NCBI GenBank assembly: GCA_964019695.1
Contig: CAXHUL010000547.1
Span: 1 to 64,000 of the forward strand
Length of the DNA stretch: 64,000 nucleotides
Source of the DNA: Loripinus fragilis
Taxonomy: Eukaryota; Mollusca; Bivalvia; Lucinida; Lucinidae
Reading direction: 5' to 3'
The translations under genes and the position numbers were made by a program. Of this stretch, positions 36,405 through 48,935 are shown one piece after another. Positions within the stretch are counted from its first letter, which is position 1, and each line of letters starts with the position of its first letter. A model generated the notes under the pieces. That model had not been told where the DNA came from. It worked only from the letters and a program-made list of their open reading frames with translations, and searched no databases.

Positions 36405-36745
36405 TAGAGGAACTTACATCAGTGCTCATGTATTATTGAATTTATTGAACGAGTTGGGAAAAAGAGATAAAATGTGCGGCTTGCTGAGCATTTTATTGCT
36501 TTTACATAACAAGATTGATAAATTCAATAATACAGGAGCATGAGTGTTAGATTCTATTTATCATATGACACTAAATTAGATTGAAATTGCATTTTTTGTG
36601 TGAAATGCTATGGTTTTGCCAGATATATGCGATGTTGTTATGGACGTCATTACATAATGTTACTAAATATGTAAACCACTAGTGGTTTATCTATTTTGAT
36701 ACATGGCATTTTATCACTCTCAGACACAATGCCATGCGATAAAAC
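36405..36745. mobile_element. Family E MITE
   Basis: GAACTTACATCAGTGCTCAT, GAATTTATTGAAC, AAGAGATAAAATGTG, centre, TTGATAAATTCAATAATAC and the body with GTTATGGACGTCATTACAT. Confidence 0.65.
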
Positions 36746-36785
36746 ACAAGATTTTATCAATAAATGTGGAATTTACTTTTAACCA

Positions 36786-36990
36786 TTTGTAAACTGGATA
36801 CCTGTAAATGAGTACAGTACTTTGGCAAACAGTGAAGACCCAGGTCAAATGCCACAGAGAACACCATTTCATCAGGGTCTGCATTTTTTGCTAAGAAAAA
36901 GCAACATCAAACATTAGTGACTAAGGTATATCTTTGTTTGGAAAGAAATAAATTCTAACCTGTGACCCCATTGGTATGTACAATGAACTA
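36786..36990. repeat. Family G MITE
   Basis: AACCATTTGTAAACTGGATA, GCAAACAGTGAAGACCCAGG, CATTTCATCAGGGTCTGC and TATGTACAATGAACTATC in family order. Confidence 0.5.
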
Positions 36991-37009
36991 TCAGTGAAAA
37001 TTACTCAAT

Positions 37010-37462
37010 CAATCGTTATTAACCAATTTCATTCTTAAAGTAAGAAAGAGGGCAAAGATCAGGAATAGATACAATCAAGTCCCACACCTGACCCAGGATA
37101 ACAAAGTAACAAACTCACAATTCGACATCACAAATGAGAGCCAAGAGGTCAACCCTTTCCCAGCAGGTGACCACAAGGCAACAATAAATAGACACACACG
37201 AAAGCATAACAAACACACGACAGAAATAACATGAATGATCCACAAAAGAAGTACTGCCTTGGAACCGTTAGTAAAAATATTTACTGGAGGGCTTAAACCA
37301 GTTTCACGGCGCCAACCTCACCCTTAGTTCAGATGTGGATCAAGACACATAGATGTTTGGTTTGCATGAAAGACCCCTAACTTATAAATGCACCATCTCC
37401 TAAAACATATAAATCAAGATACAAAAAGGAGATAAAGCAAAAGTAAATAAAACTGAATACCG
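37010..37462 (-). mobile_element. 3' tail of a decayed RT-class retroelement
   Basis: On the minus strand: TTTGCTCCGGTATTCAG, TAAGTTAGGGGTCTTTCATG, GCGCCGTGAAACTGG, CAGTAAATATTTTTACTAAC, ACCTGCTGGGAAAGGGTTG. The first third matches 49235-49380, where recognisable protein remains lie upstream. It is non-coding and 5' truncated. Confidence 0.55.
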
Positions 37463-37675
37463 GAGCAAAAGTACTTTGGCAAACAGTGGAGACCCAGGTG
37501 AAATGCCACATTATGCTTCACTGTTTGCTAAGATAAAAACAATCTTCAGGGATAGAAATACATTATATATAAATTTTGACTGGCAACCCATTGAAATACA
37601 AAATGGACTATTCCATACTTATTGTATCAATATGAATGGGATAATCCATCAGAATGAAAAGGATTTAAGGTAAAT
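37463..37675. repeat. Family G MITE
   Basis: GCAAACAGTGGAGACCCAGG, TGAAATGCCAC, AAAACAATCTTCAGGG, ACAAAATGGACTATTCC and AGAATGAAAAGG. Confidence 0.5.
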
Positions 37676-38156
37676 TCCATATTTAGAAATAGATTCTTGC
37701 GTCAATTGTGATTTTGTATGCATAATGAAAGAAGTCTTCATAAATTTTGAAGTTTTCAATTTTCCCATCAATCAAGTTTGAAATTAATTATTTTTGACTG
37801 TTGTTTATGATAATTGTTATTTATTTATGATTAATAATATTATTATCACTGCACTATCCCACCTATCATTAGCCAATTTTTCCTTCAAACATCGATCATT
37901 TACATTGTTCATTTTTATGGCAGAAAATGTTTTTCTAATGAAACCATATCATAGACCTTTTACAAAGACATCTTAACCCTAAAAGCACCACCTTAAATTT
38001 GCAGTATTCCTTTTTTAGAATTTACTGTTTCATTTTTTGCATGGGTGATGCCATATTTGTACTAGTCACATTCTTAGTACAGTATTTAGCTAAGGTTTGT
38101 TGTTTATACCATCTCAAATTGCAGTTTTCCATTTTGGTTATGACTTATTTGCTGTG

Positions 38157-38403
38157 TTGAACCCTTTTTATTCTGGATACGGATAAACAGGTACTTTGGC
38201 AAACAGTGAAGACCCAGATGAAATGCCACAAGATGCAGCATTTCATCAGGGTCTGTACTGTTTGCTAAGATAAAAACAATCTTCAGGGACAGAAATGCAT
38301 CATATAAAAATATCTGACCATCAACCCCTAAAGTAAAAAATAGACTATTCAATACTTATTGTATCAGTTTGTAAGGGATAATCCATCAGAATGAAAAGGG
38401 TCA
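38157..38403. mobile_element. Family G MITE, reference copy
   Basis: AACCCTTTTTATTCTGGATA to ATCAGAATGAAAAGGGTC, about 247 bp. The core AGACCCAGATGAAATGCC is matched by GGCATTT-like ATTTCATCAGGGTCT. Confidence 0.65.
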
Positions 38404-38874
38404 ACAAAGGTCAAATATAGCCTCCAAATCTGGCATGTGGTTAATATACAGATAGCTATATTCATGCAAACAAAATTTATTTTGAGAAAGCTAGAGACTA
38501 CCTCAAAACTATTGCAATTTCAAATGCAATGCGACGTCTGATTGGATAACGTTATAAATTTGCGACAATATATCCTACCATATACTGTCCCAAACTAGAC
38601 ATCATTAAGTAACATAGTTTTTCATTGGTTGACAAGTGAGTATATGTAGCTGGCAAGTGGTTTTATGCAGCTGGTAGCTATTGGACATAGGTGCCACATA
38701 GTACATTTTCACCATCTTTTTGAAAGAAAAAATATTAACAGTGCATTAGAATGAGGATAACCATATTCAAAATTTTCATTTGGGGCGGTATATCATCGGA
38801 TATATGTTCAGAAATCATGTTTTTCGGCTCCACTTACGGGTCACTGTAAAACTGAATTTCCGATCCTATATCTG

Positions 38875-39410
38875 AAAATATTTACATTTTCAAAGCAAGA
38901 CTTAAATGAATCTTTAGATTTTTGCAACCGTTCATAGCCTCATGAACAACACAAAATTTGATTGACAACTGCAAAGCTCACTTGCCGGTGCAATTCGCTT
39001 TGAACATCGAATTCATTCGCCAGAAAATACACTGATGTTGTGATTGACAGCCAGCCATACCTGAGTCTCATGTGCAAAACAAGCTTCTTGTTTGCTCTAT
39101 TGGCTGTCCCTGTTCACACAGGCTGTTCTGCTTTTCCATTAAACACTCCAACAAATCCGTTAATACGATTAAATAATAAATGCAAAATTGTTTTGTCTCC
39201 TTAATTACAACACTTTCTATAGATTAGTTTTTTTTATATAAAATGTAAATATAAGAAATAAATTCAATTTTTGGAAGGTTCATGGAATCATGAATACTTC
39301 GAGTCTCTTGCAAAGTTAACGTGAAACCCTTCATGCTTCACTTACTTTGCAAGAGATCCGAAGTATTCATAATTCCATGAACATTCCAATAATCAAATTC
39401 ATTTCTTTAA
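38875..39410. mobile_element. Family D MITE, inverted
   Basis: The body comes first (GCAACCGTTCATAGCCTCAT, complement of CAAGAGGC near 39090), then the palindrome from ATTCAATTTTTGG to AAATTCATTTCTTT. The same element as 15265-15772 in reverse. Confidence 0.7.
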
Positions 39411-39823
39411 TATACCTTCCCAATGAAAATTTTGAATACGGTTATTCCTTAAATATACTGCACCCCTGTAGATAGTGCATTGCATTTGTACACTTTGGTA
39501 TATCTTTTTCGCATTCAAAACCCATAGTTTGCACATTTTTTTTTCACATACCATTTTAAGGTAATCAGTGGTGGGGTAAGACCAAAAAATATATTGTATT
39601 GCAAATGAATGGGTCATAAGTTATAGGAAGAAAGAAAAGTCATGAAGTCCACATTTCACCTGTACAGTTATCTGTATAAGCCATTGCTTCCAGGCTAGTA
39701 ATGACTGATTGCTCCTGATTAGGGGTACAGCAAAATGCGTTATTGATATCGCAGAAAGAGCAGAAAAGATACCCTCGCTAATTGCAGAAAAGTGTGCAAA
39801 TACAATGTGCCTTCCATAGACAG

Positions 39824-40085
39824 GGTTCGCACAGGCTTGAAAAGTACTTGAATATACAGGACTGTCTTGAAAAGTCCTTGAAAATAAAATTTGCCATGAA
39901 AAGTATTTGAAAAACAATCAATTTTATACAAATGATCTTAAACTAATATCTTTAGTAATGGACTCTAGCATTTCAGAAGAAGAATGTTAACGTGTAAATC
40001 TGTATTTTTCTTAAGTTTTCAGTCTTTGAAAACAGTAGAAAAGTCTTTGAGAAGTCCTTGAAAAGTCCTTGAATTTTACACAATC
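39824..40085. repeat. GGTTCGCACAGGCTTGAAAAG dispersed repeat
   Basis: It starts AGGGTTCGCACAGGCTTGAA, repeats CTTGAAAAGTCCTTGAAAA words and ends GTCCTTGAATTTTACACA. A second copy lies at 41817-42205. Confidence 0.6.
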
Positions 40086-40554
40086 TTGCCTTTATGAACC
40101 ATGATAGAGAAAGATAAAATGAATGTGTGGCTCAATAAGTAGCATTTCATAATAAGACGTTCAAGAGAAAATGTTTCATTTTTTTCCAGATTTACTTTAT
40201 GATATATTATATAGATGTTCTTATCTGACCAATGATGAGTTTATTGATATAATCATATTTCAGACTTTGTTAATCAGCATGCAATATTAATTTTTGTTTA
40301 TCTTTTGAAAATTTAGTACTTTATAATTTTTCTTTGATTAAATGCAAGTTTTTTTCGTAATTTTTCTTTGATTAAATGCAAGTTTTTCAGTTTATTAATT
40401 GGAATACATGTAAATGTACTATCTTAGTGATTTCAGTGTGATTACAATGCAAGTTTATGATTATTTAATTATCAAGTTACTTAGTATAGTTTTTAATTCT
40501 TTATATTATGTTATCACTTTCAGCATTCCTACAATGTGCCACAGCATGTGAAAA

Positions 40555-40820
40555 AAAAGCCTACCCACTAGAAGCAAAAGTGATATCTTTTGCAAACAGT
40601 TGGACTCAGATCAGGCCAGACAAAGTGTCTGGCCTGATCTGGGCCCAATCTGTTTAAAACTCTGATGGTATTCCTGAAAGATATATTTGAAAAAGCTTTT
40701 GTTGATAAAAATATCTGGCCTGATCTTGTCCCAATCTGCTTGAAACTCTGATGGTATTCCTGAAAGATATATTTAAAAAGTTGATGTTGATAAACATATT
40801 ATTCTGATGATAGAAAACAT
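40555..40820 (-). mobile_element. Family B MITE with a second half-copy
   Basis: TTGCAAACAGTTGGACTCAG, palindrome, GGCCTGATCTGGGCCCAATC, CTCTGATGGTATTCCTGAAA. The last 100 bp are then repeated at 40700-40790 (CCTGATCTTGTCCCAATC, TGGTATTCCTGAAAG). Confidence 0.6.
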
Positions 40821-40999
40821 GAAAAACTACCTTGTGTATTATATGACTTTTTGGTAACCGTAAAGGCAGCACCACATGAATGCGTAATTAGGACTGGTCA
40901 ACCTTAGACATGGGTAAAAGCTGAAAATAAGGCGTGGTTTTATTCAAAAGTAACTGTATCATCTTGCACCATTACCTCAGTATAGACGCAAACACATTA

Positions 41000-41203
41000 T
41001 TTAGTCTTTAAAACACCACCAAAGTAACTGCTCTGAAAATGTCTATTTAACATAAGCATAGAGGCAAACATTGCGGACCAAGATCAGACTGCTCCTACAG
41101 GAGCAGTCTGATCTGGGTCCACACTGTTTGTCTATTAGGCTTCAAATATTTTAATGGACGACAAAAAGCATATATTTTGTGATAATGCGCTTTAAGGGTT
41201 AAT
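41000..41203. mobile_element. Family A MITE
   Basis: GATCAGACTGCTCCTACAGG with its complement, wrapped by GGCAAACATTGCGGACC and GGTCCACACTGTTTG, ending GCTTTAAGGGTTAA. Confidence 0.6.
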
Positions 41204-41439
41204 AAATGCGAGTTCAGTGTGTATACATATGGTTATGATTTTCAAGAAATGCATGCACGTTTGCGCGTTCCAAACAACTTATTTATTATTCACCAAATTA
41301 TAAATAGAACCTGATTTCCCTTGTTTAGTAGATGAAATAGCCGAACCACACCCAGATATGAATATCAATGTTACCGCCTTTACAGAGAGCAAAAAGTTAT
41401 ATTATCGTGATGCTTGAACTCTTTTTGTTTTCTGGGTTA

Positions 41440-41615
41440 ATTTTTTAGGGTTTTGTTAACTTTTTCAAAAACTTCTTTCATTAACATTATCAGAGTGTCA
41501 AATTGTTTGGATCCAGATCAAGACCAACAATTTGTTGATCCTGATCTGGGTCCAAACTGTTTGCAAAGATTATCAGCAGACAACAAAAGTTGCCACTAGC
41601 AAGGAATGAGTAAAG
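41440..41615. mobile_element. Family B MITE
   Basis: TTATCAGAGTGTCAAATTGT, GGATCCAGATCAAGACC, loop, ATCCTGATCTGGGTCC, GATTATCAGCAGACAACAAA and ACTAGCAAGGAATGAG. Confidence 0.65.
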
Positions 41616-41816
41616 GTGCATACCTATTATCATTCCTATTTTCTTATATTATTTAAGCCAGCTCAAATATATTTGGCTCTTATCACAAATATGTAGTCTG
41701 GCCAGAGTCTTCCCTGTTTGCACGCATAAAGAAGGAACATAGAAGAAAGTTCAGACAAAAATTAAGGCCTCTGGCCCAACTAGATACCTGGGCATGTATG
41801 TGTAAAGAATATGTAT

Positions 41817-42205
41817 GCAGGGTTCGCACAGGCGTGAAAAGTTCTTGAATTTAGAGGGCTTTCTTGAAAAGTCATTGAAAATAAAATCTGCCTTGAAAAG
41901 TACTGGAAAATCACTTAAAAGCCTTAAAAAGTCCTTGAATTCTACCATTTTTCTATAGGACTTAGCACTGTTGATAGAGACCTAAATCAGTATAAAATTG
42001 TTATGCCTTTATTTGGTGCAACAATTTTATACTTATTTTCTAATACTAATTTCTCCATTATCTCAGTAAAGAATTTCTGAAGTAGAATATTAACACTTAT
42101 ATCTGTATTTTCATTAACTTTTAGTCCTTGAAAACTGTTGGAAAGGCTTTTAGAAGTCCTTGAAAAGTCCTTGAATTTTACTCATACTTGCCTGTATGAA
42201 CCCTG
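41817..42205. repeat. GGTTCGCACAGGC repeat, second copy
   Basis: CAGGGTTCGCACAGGCGTGA at the start and TTGAAAAGTCCTTGAATTTT near the end, interrupted by an AT-rich middle segment. It finishes with GTATGAACCCTGG, the complement of its start motif, so the element has short inverted ends. Confidence 0.6.
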
Positions 42206-42296
42206 GTATGTGATAAGTACCGAATTCTCATGAGCTGAGACGTTTTTTTCAAAGTCTTCAATTATGTAACAATTTATTAAATGCATTTATTAGTAC

Positions 42297-42537
42297 AGTA
42301 CAGTCCCTTTATAACGCTATATTTGGGGTCCATAGGAATGGATCGTGTTATAAGCGAACCAAGTTATAAAGGGACAATTTTACAAAGGAATTATAGGTAA
42401 ATGACCATTAAATGGTCATTTTCCTATAATTCCTTTGTAAAATTCCATGGTACAAAAATTTGCGAGCCGCAACATGGCAGTGTTATATCCAATTCTGTGT
42501 TATAATGAGGTGCGTTATAAAGGGACTGTACTGTATC
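42297..42537. mobile_element. Family H palindromic MITE, best copy
   Basis: ACAGTCCCTTTATAACGC and GTTATAAAGGGACTGTACTG are the ends of a 241-bp palindrome. The inner arms are AAAGGAATTATAGG, TGACCATTAAATGGTCA and CCTATAATTCCTTT. Confidence 0.8.
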
Positions 42538-43067
42538 TGTATGTCAATCTGTATGCATCATACGAATGTAAAACTAGGCCAATATTGTCAAACTCTCAAT
42601 ACTGAAAAACTCTGCCAATATGAGAAACTGTATTGGCAGAGTTCTTTTTCCTTGTATTTGCGCTAAGGACCAAGTTTTTTGTTGTTATATATCAAATGAT
42701 TTTATATTAGCCCAGTTATACAGTCTTCTGCCTTGGGCTGCAGGAGAAACTCTGGTTCCATGGAAAAATTTTCTTGACAAGAAAAGCATGTGCAAACAAA
42801 ATAATCCCAGATCAGCCTGCTTCTTGAGGCGCAGTCTCATCAGTGACCAAATTGTTTGCTTTCTTCAGCTATTTATTTGCAAGGATTGATTAGTCTGGAA
42901 GATTGCATTTTAGAAATATATTACAGTAAAACCTGTCTTAAAGGCATATATTTTGTGATATATGGAATCATTAATGAATTTACTGATAAGGGACAATTTC
43001 AGTATCTCACAAACTTAAAGGGGCCTCAAGAGGGGACTTACCTGTATACAACACAATTTCTTTCACT

Positions 43068-43308
43068 TATGCCCAGGTCACACATTCACGGATCACCTCG
43101 CTGGTTCTACTATGGATTAAATCTCACGGATGACCCCGGGAATGCAATTACTGTAGTTCGATACGGATGCACTATATACGTATGATTAAGTACTACTACG
43201 TATGATTACGGGTGCAGTACGGAAATCTACGGACCAATACGGATTGCCATGAATGTATATACATGGCTAATCCGGCGTCCAGTTCGTGAATGTGTGACCT
43301 GGGCATAA
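43068..43308. mobile_element. MITE with ATGCCCAGGTCACACATTCA ends
   Basis: TATGCCCAGGTCACACATTC at the left and GAATGTGTGACCTGGGCATA at the right are perfect inverted ends of about 23 bp. The interior is rich in ACGGAT and TACGG words. Confidence 0.8.
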
Positions 43309-43480
43309 GATAAAGATCAATATTTTATCAGAAAATACCTAATCCCTTCATGGGACCACTTTATTGCCCCCTGTAAGGAAGTCATAATCACCTAATAAAG
43401 ATTAGCCTTTGATCTGTACAGTATGACCCCTGGAGAGAATCATAATGTGTGGTACCAGTATTTTTGCTAAATTTTCTATG

Positions 43481-43648
43481 TCTATAAGCGGCCACTCCAA
43501 AATAGACAAAACAGAGATCTTAATGACAAATGGTAGCTTAATGAAGGTCGTAAATATTGCAGAATGCTCCCTGTGGAGCATTCTGCAATACTTTTGATCT
43601 GCATTAAGGGATAATCGGTCTTGGCCGGACAGGTTTTACTTACTGTAT
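43481..43648. repeat. Family C palindrome, left end degraded
   Basis: TATAAGCGGCCACTCCAAAA, GCAGAATGCTCCCTGTGGAG and ACAGGTTTTACTTACTGTA. Confidence 0.6.
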
Positions 43649-43699
43649 ATTGATTACTCAAAGAAACCTAGAATTATTCTGCATGGGTGAAAATTTTCA

Positions 43700-44210
43700 G
43701 GATTATTCCTGAATTCAGGATTTTGAGGAAGACTTTTTACAGAAAATGGGCCTCAAAATCCTGCATAAGGCAGATTATAATAGCTCTACAATTTTTTTTT
43801 TCAGTTTATTAAAAGACAATTGACCAATTTAACTTAAAATTGTCACTGTTTTGTATACATACTGCAAGTTTTAAGTTTTGAATTTCTAAAGTTAAAAAAA
43901 ATGGAGCTTTCAGCTATATCCATAAAAGATGAGATAGGAAAGCTAGATAACCATGTTAACATGGATGAATGTTTTCAGGATTAATCCTGAATTCAGGATT
44001 TTGAGGCGGACTTTCCATAGAAGTCAGCCTCAAAATGCTGAATTAGGCATATTAAAATAGCTTTTCTGATTAGTTTTCAGATTATCTAAACACAATTAAT
44101 CATTTAAACTTGAAATTATTCATTTTTGTAGGCATCCTGCAAGTTTTGAAATTTGAATTTCTAAAGTTCAGGATTTTGGAAATTTTGAACTTTCACCCAT
44201 GTGTTAATGT
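43700..44210. repeat. Two tandem copies of a 210-bp sequence
   Basis: TCCTGAATTCAGGATTTTGA, GCCTCAAAAT, CAAGTTTT and GAATTTCTAAAGTT occur in the same order at 43700-43905 and 43978-44175. CTGAATTCAG is itself a palindrome. Confidence 0.6.
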
Positions 44211-44461
44211 TATATATGTTGTTGTTTGTTGTAATTGCTGTTGACAGCTATTGGTGTTTTGCTTGAAAAAAAAAAACAACGAAAGAGACACACAGGCTAT
44301 TTTTGGGTAAGCTTGTTCATCTGGAACCTACATTGTATGAAAAACCACAATAATTGAGTGGTCCAAAAGTTGAAAATGCAAGCCTTTCAATGGAGAAAAC
44401 ATTGTACATTGTTTCTCATGTTTCCACCATTTGAATACCTGAACTGAACCTGCATAACCAA

Positions 44462-44668
44462 TTGCCTACTGCTGATAACCTTTACAAACAGTCTGAAACC
44501 AGATGAGGCCGGACAGAATGTCTAGCCTGATCTGGATCCAAATTGTTTGACACTGATGGTATTCCTAAAAGAATTTTAGAAACAGTTGATTTTGAAAAAA
44601 AAACCAACCCCAAAACAACAGCAGATGACAAAAAAAGCTTGCAAAATTACCCAGTAGGCAAAGAGTTA
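44462..44668 (-). mobile_element. Family B MITE
   Basis: CTGCTGATAACCTTTACAAA, palindrome, GATCTGGATCCAAATTG, TGATGGTATTCCTAAAAG, AACAGCAGATGACAAAA and TTACCCAGTAGGCAAAGAG. Confidence 0.65.
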
Positions 44669-45030
44669 AAACAAGCTGATTCCCTCAGATTTTGAAACCT
44701 CATGCTCACCGACTTGAGCACAGATTGAATCTTTTTGATTTATTTGATATGGGCCTAGTTGTGACAAAATCTGAGTTTGTTACATGCGAACAGCAAAGGT
44801 GCAGATCAACCTGAGATGAGATGGTTCTTTTGATTACCCAAAACATATGTTCAAATTGATGGGTAAGAAATGAATTACAATTTAAGATAAAAATATTTCC
44901 TTAACTGGACCTATGTGAAACTTAGCATGTGTGCAGTCACCTCTGACCCTTCACTGCTCTCCTGTGCAATAAGTAACTAAATCTCATTTTCTGGCCCAAA
45001 TTAGAATATTCCTTCATAAAATGCTAGTAT

Positions 45031-45234
45031 TATAAAACCTGTGTAAAACCGCCATTCAAAAAAAAGACAAAACAATGATCTTAATGACAAATGGTAGCTT
45101 AATGAAGGTCAACAGTATTGCAGAATGCTCCCTTTGGAGCATTCTGCAATACTTTTGACCTGCATTAAGGGATTATTTGAAAACCAATTTTCTGTCTTTT
45201 TGAGAGTGGCCGTTTTACACAGGTTTTACTGTAT
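45031..45234. mobile_element. Family C palindromic MITE
   Basis: TATAAAACCTGTGTAAAACC and ACACAGGTTTTACTGTA are the ends; the centre is GCAGAATGCTCCCTTTGGAG. Confidence 0.7.
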
Positions 45235-45891
45235 TATATCATGTTCCAGCCAAGAACCACCAAGGTTTCTTGTCACAGTCCTTCGAACTTAAAGTCTTTA
45301 GTAATTTATGCATGTTTTGGTGTGATTTTCAATTATCAGAGCACTTCTGTGTTAAATTAATTTTCTATATTTATTACTGTGATAGTATAAACAAGCATAA
45401 ATAGTAACTTCTTGTTCTTTTATTTTTCAAAGCTCACCCAAGGCACATGCCTAGTGGATCCAGATATATTCTTGTTTGAAAACAGTGTAGCTACTGTACC
45501 AATAGGCACCATGATTTTGGGTGCAGATTTATGCGCATTAGAAACAAGTCCTCGGGTACTTCGGCAAACAGCGACTTTCATTATCCTGACACTTGGCCAT
45601 GATTACTTTTTCAGACTGGAAGCCACCCCCACTAAGCCAGGCAAATCCAGCATGTTTCAGTAAAATCTGTGCTGTTTCCATTTCGGGAAATGACTTTTGC
45701 CAGGTCAGTGTATTCATGGGCGGTCTCCCCAAACTTAACATTTTTAGAAAAGCAATCTGGCAAAATCGAGACTTTCAACACTTTTTTTCTTGAGTTTCTG
45801 AACAAGACTAAGTGTAGATTGATGATCCAGAAGTTGTCCTTTTGTAATTACTTGTGTTTTTGCAAATTAAACTATATAGGAAAATGCAATA

Positions 45892-46153
45892 TTTACATTT
45901 CCACTGCGAGTCTTTAAATGAACCTTTACATTTGAGATGAGGTTCATACCCTCATGAACAAATCGATTTAAGTCACACCCAAATACGCGCCATGTGAACA
46001 GGCTAACGTCAAGTCCATCCATATTTACATTTCCACTGCGAGTCTTTAAATGAACCTTTACATTTGAGATGTGGTTCATACCTTCATGGACAAATCGATT
46101 TAAGCCACACCCACATACGCGCCATTTGAGCGGGCTAACGTCAAGTTCATCCA
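45892..46153. repeat. Two tandem 130-bp units
   Basis: TACATTTCCACTGCGAGTCT to GCTAACGTCAAGTCCATCC is repeated nearly exactly at 46021-46153. The open minus-strand frame that crosses both units is a by-product of the duplication. Confidence 0.75.
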
Positions 46154-46830
46154 ATAACGTTGCTTGTTTACTGACGTTGAACACGTATCGCCATGACGTT
46201 AAGCGCGGAAATTTGGCGTTTTGGCTATTCCAAACCCAACGTTATGTCTGATTAAATTCAAAATATCTAGAAAGCCAGCAAAGTTAGGTGAAAATTGAAA
46301 ATTGATACTTGACTGATAATATGAAATGTAAATATAAGAAATGAATTCAATTTTTGGAAGGTTCATGGAATCATCAATACTTCGGGTCTCTTTCAAAGAT
46401 AACGTGAAGCCCTTCGGGCTTCACTTACTTTGCAAGAGACCCGAAGTATTCATGATTCCATGAACTTTCCAAAAATCGAATTCATTTCTTAAACGTTGCT
46501 TGTTTACTGACGTTTGCGTGACGTTGAACACGTATCGCTATGACGTTAAGCGCGGAAATTTGGCATTTTGGCTATTCCAAACCCTACGTTATGTCTGATT
46601 TAATTCAAAATATCTGGAAAACCAGCCAAGCTGGATGAAAATTGATACTTGAGTGAAAATATTAAATGTAAATTTTAGTAATGAATTCAATTTTTGGAAT
46701 GTTCATGGAATCATGAATACTTCGGGTCTCTTGCGAAGTTAACGTGAAGCCCGAAGTCACTTACTTTGCACGAGACCCGAAATATTCATGATTCCATGAA
46801 CATTCCAAAAATTGAATTCATTTCTTAAAT
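46153..46830. repeat. Tandem duplication of [185-bp block + family D palindrome]
   Basis: AACGTTGCTTGTTTACTGAC, GACGTTAAGCGCGGAAATTT and AAATATCT occur at 46155 and 46493, each followed by a D palindrome (46335-46492 and 46672-46828). In both the arms match over roughly 65 bp. Confidence 0.75.
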
Positions 46831-47719
46831 AGTACAGTGAGACCTGTAGATCCACATCAGTTGGCATTCAAAAGTCAGGTGGTAAGGATCTAAAAACAAG
46901 TAAGTATGAACAAGAAATGCCACAAACACAGATCACGGACCAACTTATGGCACCATGAGAAAGAGTCATTAGAAGACTTAAGACACAATCAGGGAAAGCC
47001 CGGCACAATCTGAGAATCGAATCAATTAAGCCTCGGGTGTACATGCGGCGCATTATGCGTAGGACTATGTACAAAAAGGCTCCATTTTGTTTGCTGGAAC
47101 TGGCATAAGGAAAATTAGTTCCGTAGGATGTGGGCTCAGCCCTATTCAAGTCCATTTTCAGATTACGAGAAAAGTTTTATCAGCAGAATAAATAGAGTTT
47201 ACATTTTTTTTTTCAATAAAATACTGCTATAGCGTGTAGCGATATTTTTTAAGAAATACCAAACTTCATTTATAACCGTCTTGTTTTGCTGCAGTCACAC
47301 TTGTTATTGAGTTGGCATGGTTTCTGTGACGTCAGCATCATGTTATGTAAAGTCAGAGTCACATTATCAAAGAAGATCCTTGATGTACATCCGAGGTCTG
47401 ATTCCACGAAATTCCACTGATTTTGGCCGATGCAGTTCCGATTGACGAAGACACACACATAAAAGTAAGAATACAACTAGAATTCGTTTTACTACAAAAA
47501 CAGATGTCTGCCCCACCCATCTTTGGTGTTAGAAAAATCCAAAAGTCACTAAGTGTATTTTCAAACTGAAATATAGCAAAAAAAAAAAAAAAAAAAAAAT
47601 GATTTCATATCCAGCAAAGATATCCGGCTAATGCCGTAAACTAATGCACAACCAGCATTTGGGAAAAGAAGTAAATTATCATATATTATTTGCATTATAC
47701 ATGCAATAGAAAATCCATG

Positions 47720-48403
47720 TTACATCCAAATCACATGCGCATCTTCAGACCTAGACAAAACAAAATGATATGGGTAAAATTGTAGGAGATACCTAGTGCA
47801 CATATGCTTCTATAGAAGTTGAGCCAAAACTGACTAAGTTCAAACTGCAAAAAACGTGACAAAAATTAATCTGAGGATTACAGCCAAATGTCATGCACAT
47901 TTTCAGACCTTGACACAAACACCTGCAAAGTTAAAAATAGATCCGGCTAAAACAGTAGGAGGAGTTGCATTCACAAAATACCCAATGTCTATATGCTTTA
48001 AGCCCCAAAATGACTAAGTTCAAACAGCAAAAAAGTAACAAAGATTACGGTAATCTGAAGATTACAGCCACATTTGCAGACCTAGACAAAATCACCTGCA
48101 AAGTTTCAAAAAGATCCAGCTAAAACTGTAGGAGGAGTTGCGTGCACAAGAAACTCAGTGTTGATATGCTTTAAGCTGCGAAAAAAGTGACAAAAGTTAA
48201 TCTGAGGAATACAGCCAAACGCCATGCACATCTTCAGACATTAAAAACACACCTGCAAAGTTTCAAAAAGATCAGGCTAAAACTGTTGGAGCAGTTGCGT
48301 TCACAAGATTGGACACAATTTGTGACGGACAGACGGACGTATGCATGCGCCGAGAAAAACAATATGTCTCCCAACCCTGATTATAAGATGGGGGAGACAT
48401 AAT
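47720..48403 (-). repeat. TATGTCTCCCCC-family element with about four 140-bp units
   Basis: On the minus strand it starts TTATGTCTCCCCCATC and GTCCGTCTGTCCGTC. The units carry AACTGTAGGAGGAGTTGC, AAAGTTTCAAAAAGATCC and CTTCAGAC words on the plus strand near 47760, 47910, 48080 and 48240. Confidence 0.6.
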
Positions 48404-48589
48404 TAAAGTAAAGTGACCAGCCCTCTTCCTAGACTGGACAACAGTGACAGCCACCAGGTGAGGAGGCTTGAACCCTTTTCAGACCAATGGAATTTTCTAT
48501 AAACCTACATTAAGTAATGTCAGGATGGGTCATTGTATATATTGTGGGATCACAGGTTATATTTTCCAAAAATATTGTATTTCTTAACC

Positions 48590-48790
48590 CATATAAGCCT
48601 AGCTTCCTTTTTGTAGGATATTGACAAACAGTGCAGACCCAGATCAGACGCCACAAAATGTGGCGTCTGATCAGGGTCTCCACTGATTGCTTACAGAATG
48701 TTCTATGAAAATTCGAATAAAATGAAAAAAATCCACACAAGAACCCTTAAAACGGAAATGGACGGGTCCAATTGATATCAGTGGTAAATT
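48590..48790. repeat. Palindromic MITE with GATCAGACGCCAC core
   Basis: AACCCATATAAGCCTAGC, CCCAGATCAGACGCCACA, GTGGCGTCTGATCAGGGTC and ATGGACGGGTCCAATTGAT. A sister copy lies at 54875-55100. Confidence 0.6.
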
Positions 48791-48935
48791 CCATTCAGCT
48801 TAAATGTGTTAATATTGCCTTTGTCTTACCATTCATTCAGGGATTCTGGTCTACAAAGGGTTAAATATATTTACTGGCCAAATACTTTCCATAGATTCTA
48901 CTGCTGTCTCATCATAGAGGACGGTGAAATCAAGT

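Noticed and set aside
45538..45741. Minus-strand frame with FQSEKVIMAKCQDNE as a possible exon
   Set aside because: No convincing acceptor and donor pair and no adjoining exon in phase.
45867..46184. 105-codon minus-strand frame with internal protein repeats
   Set aside because: The repetition follows from a 130-bp DNA tandem duplication and overlaps repeat-family sequence.
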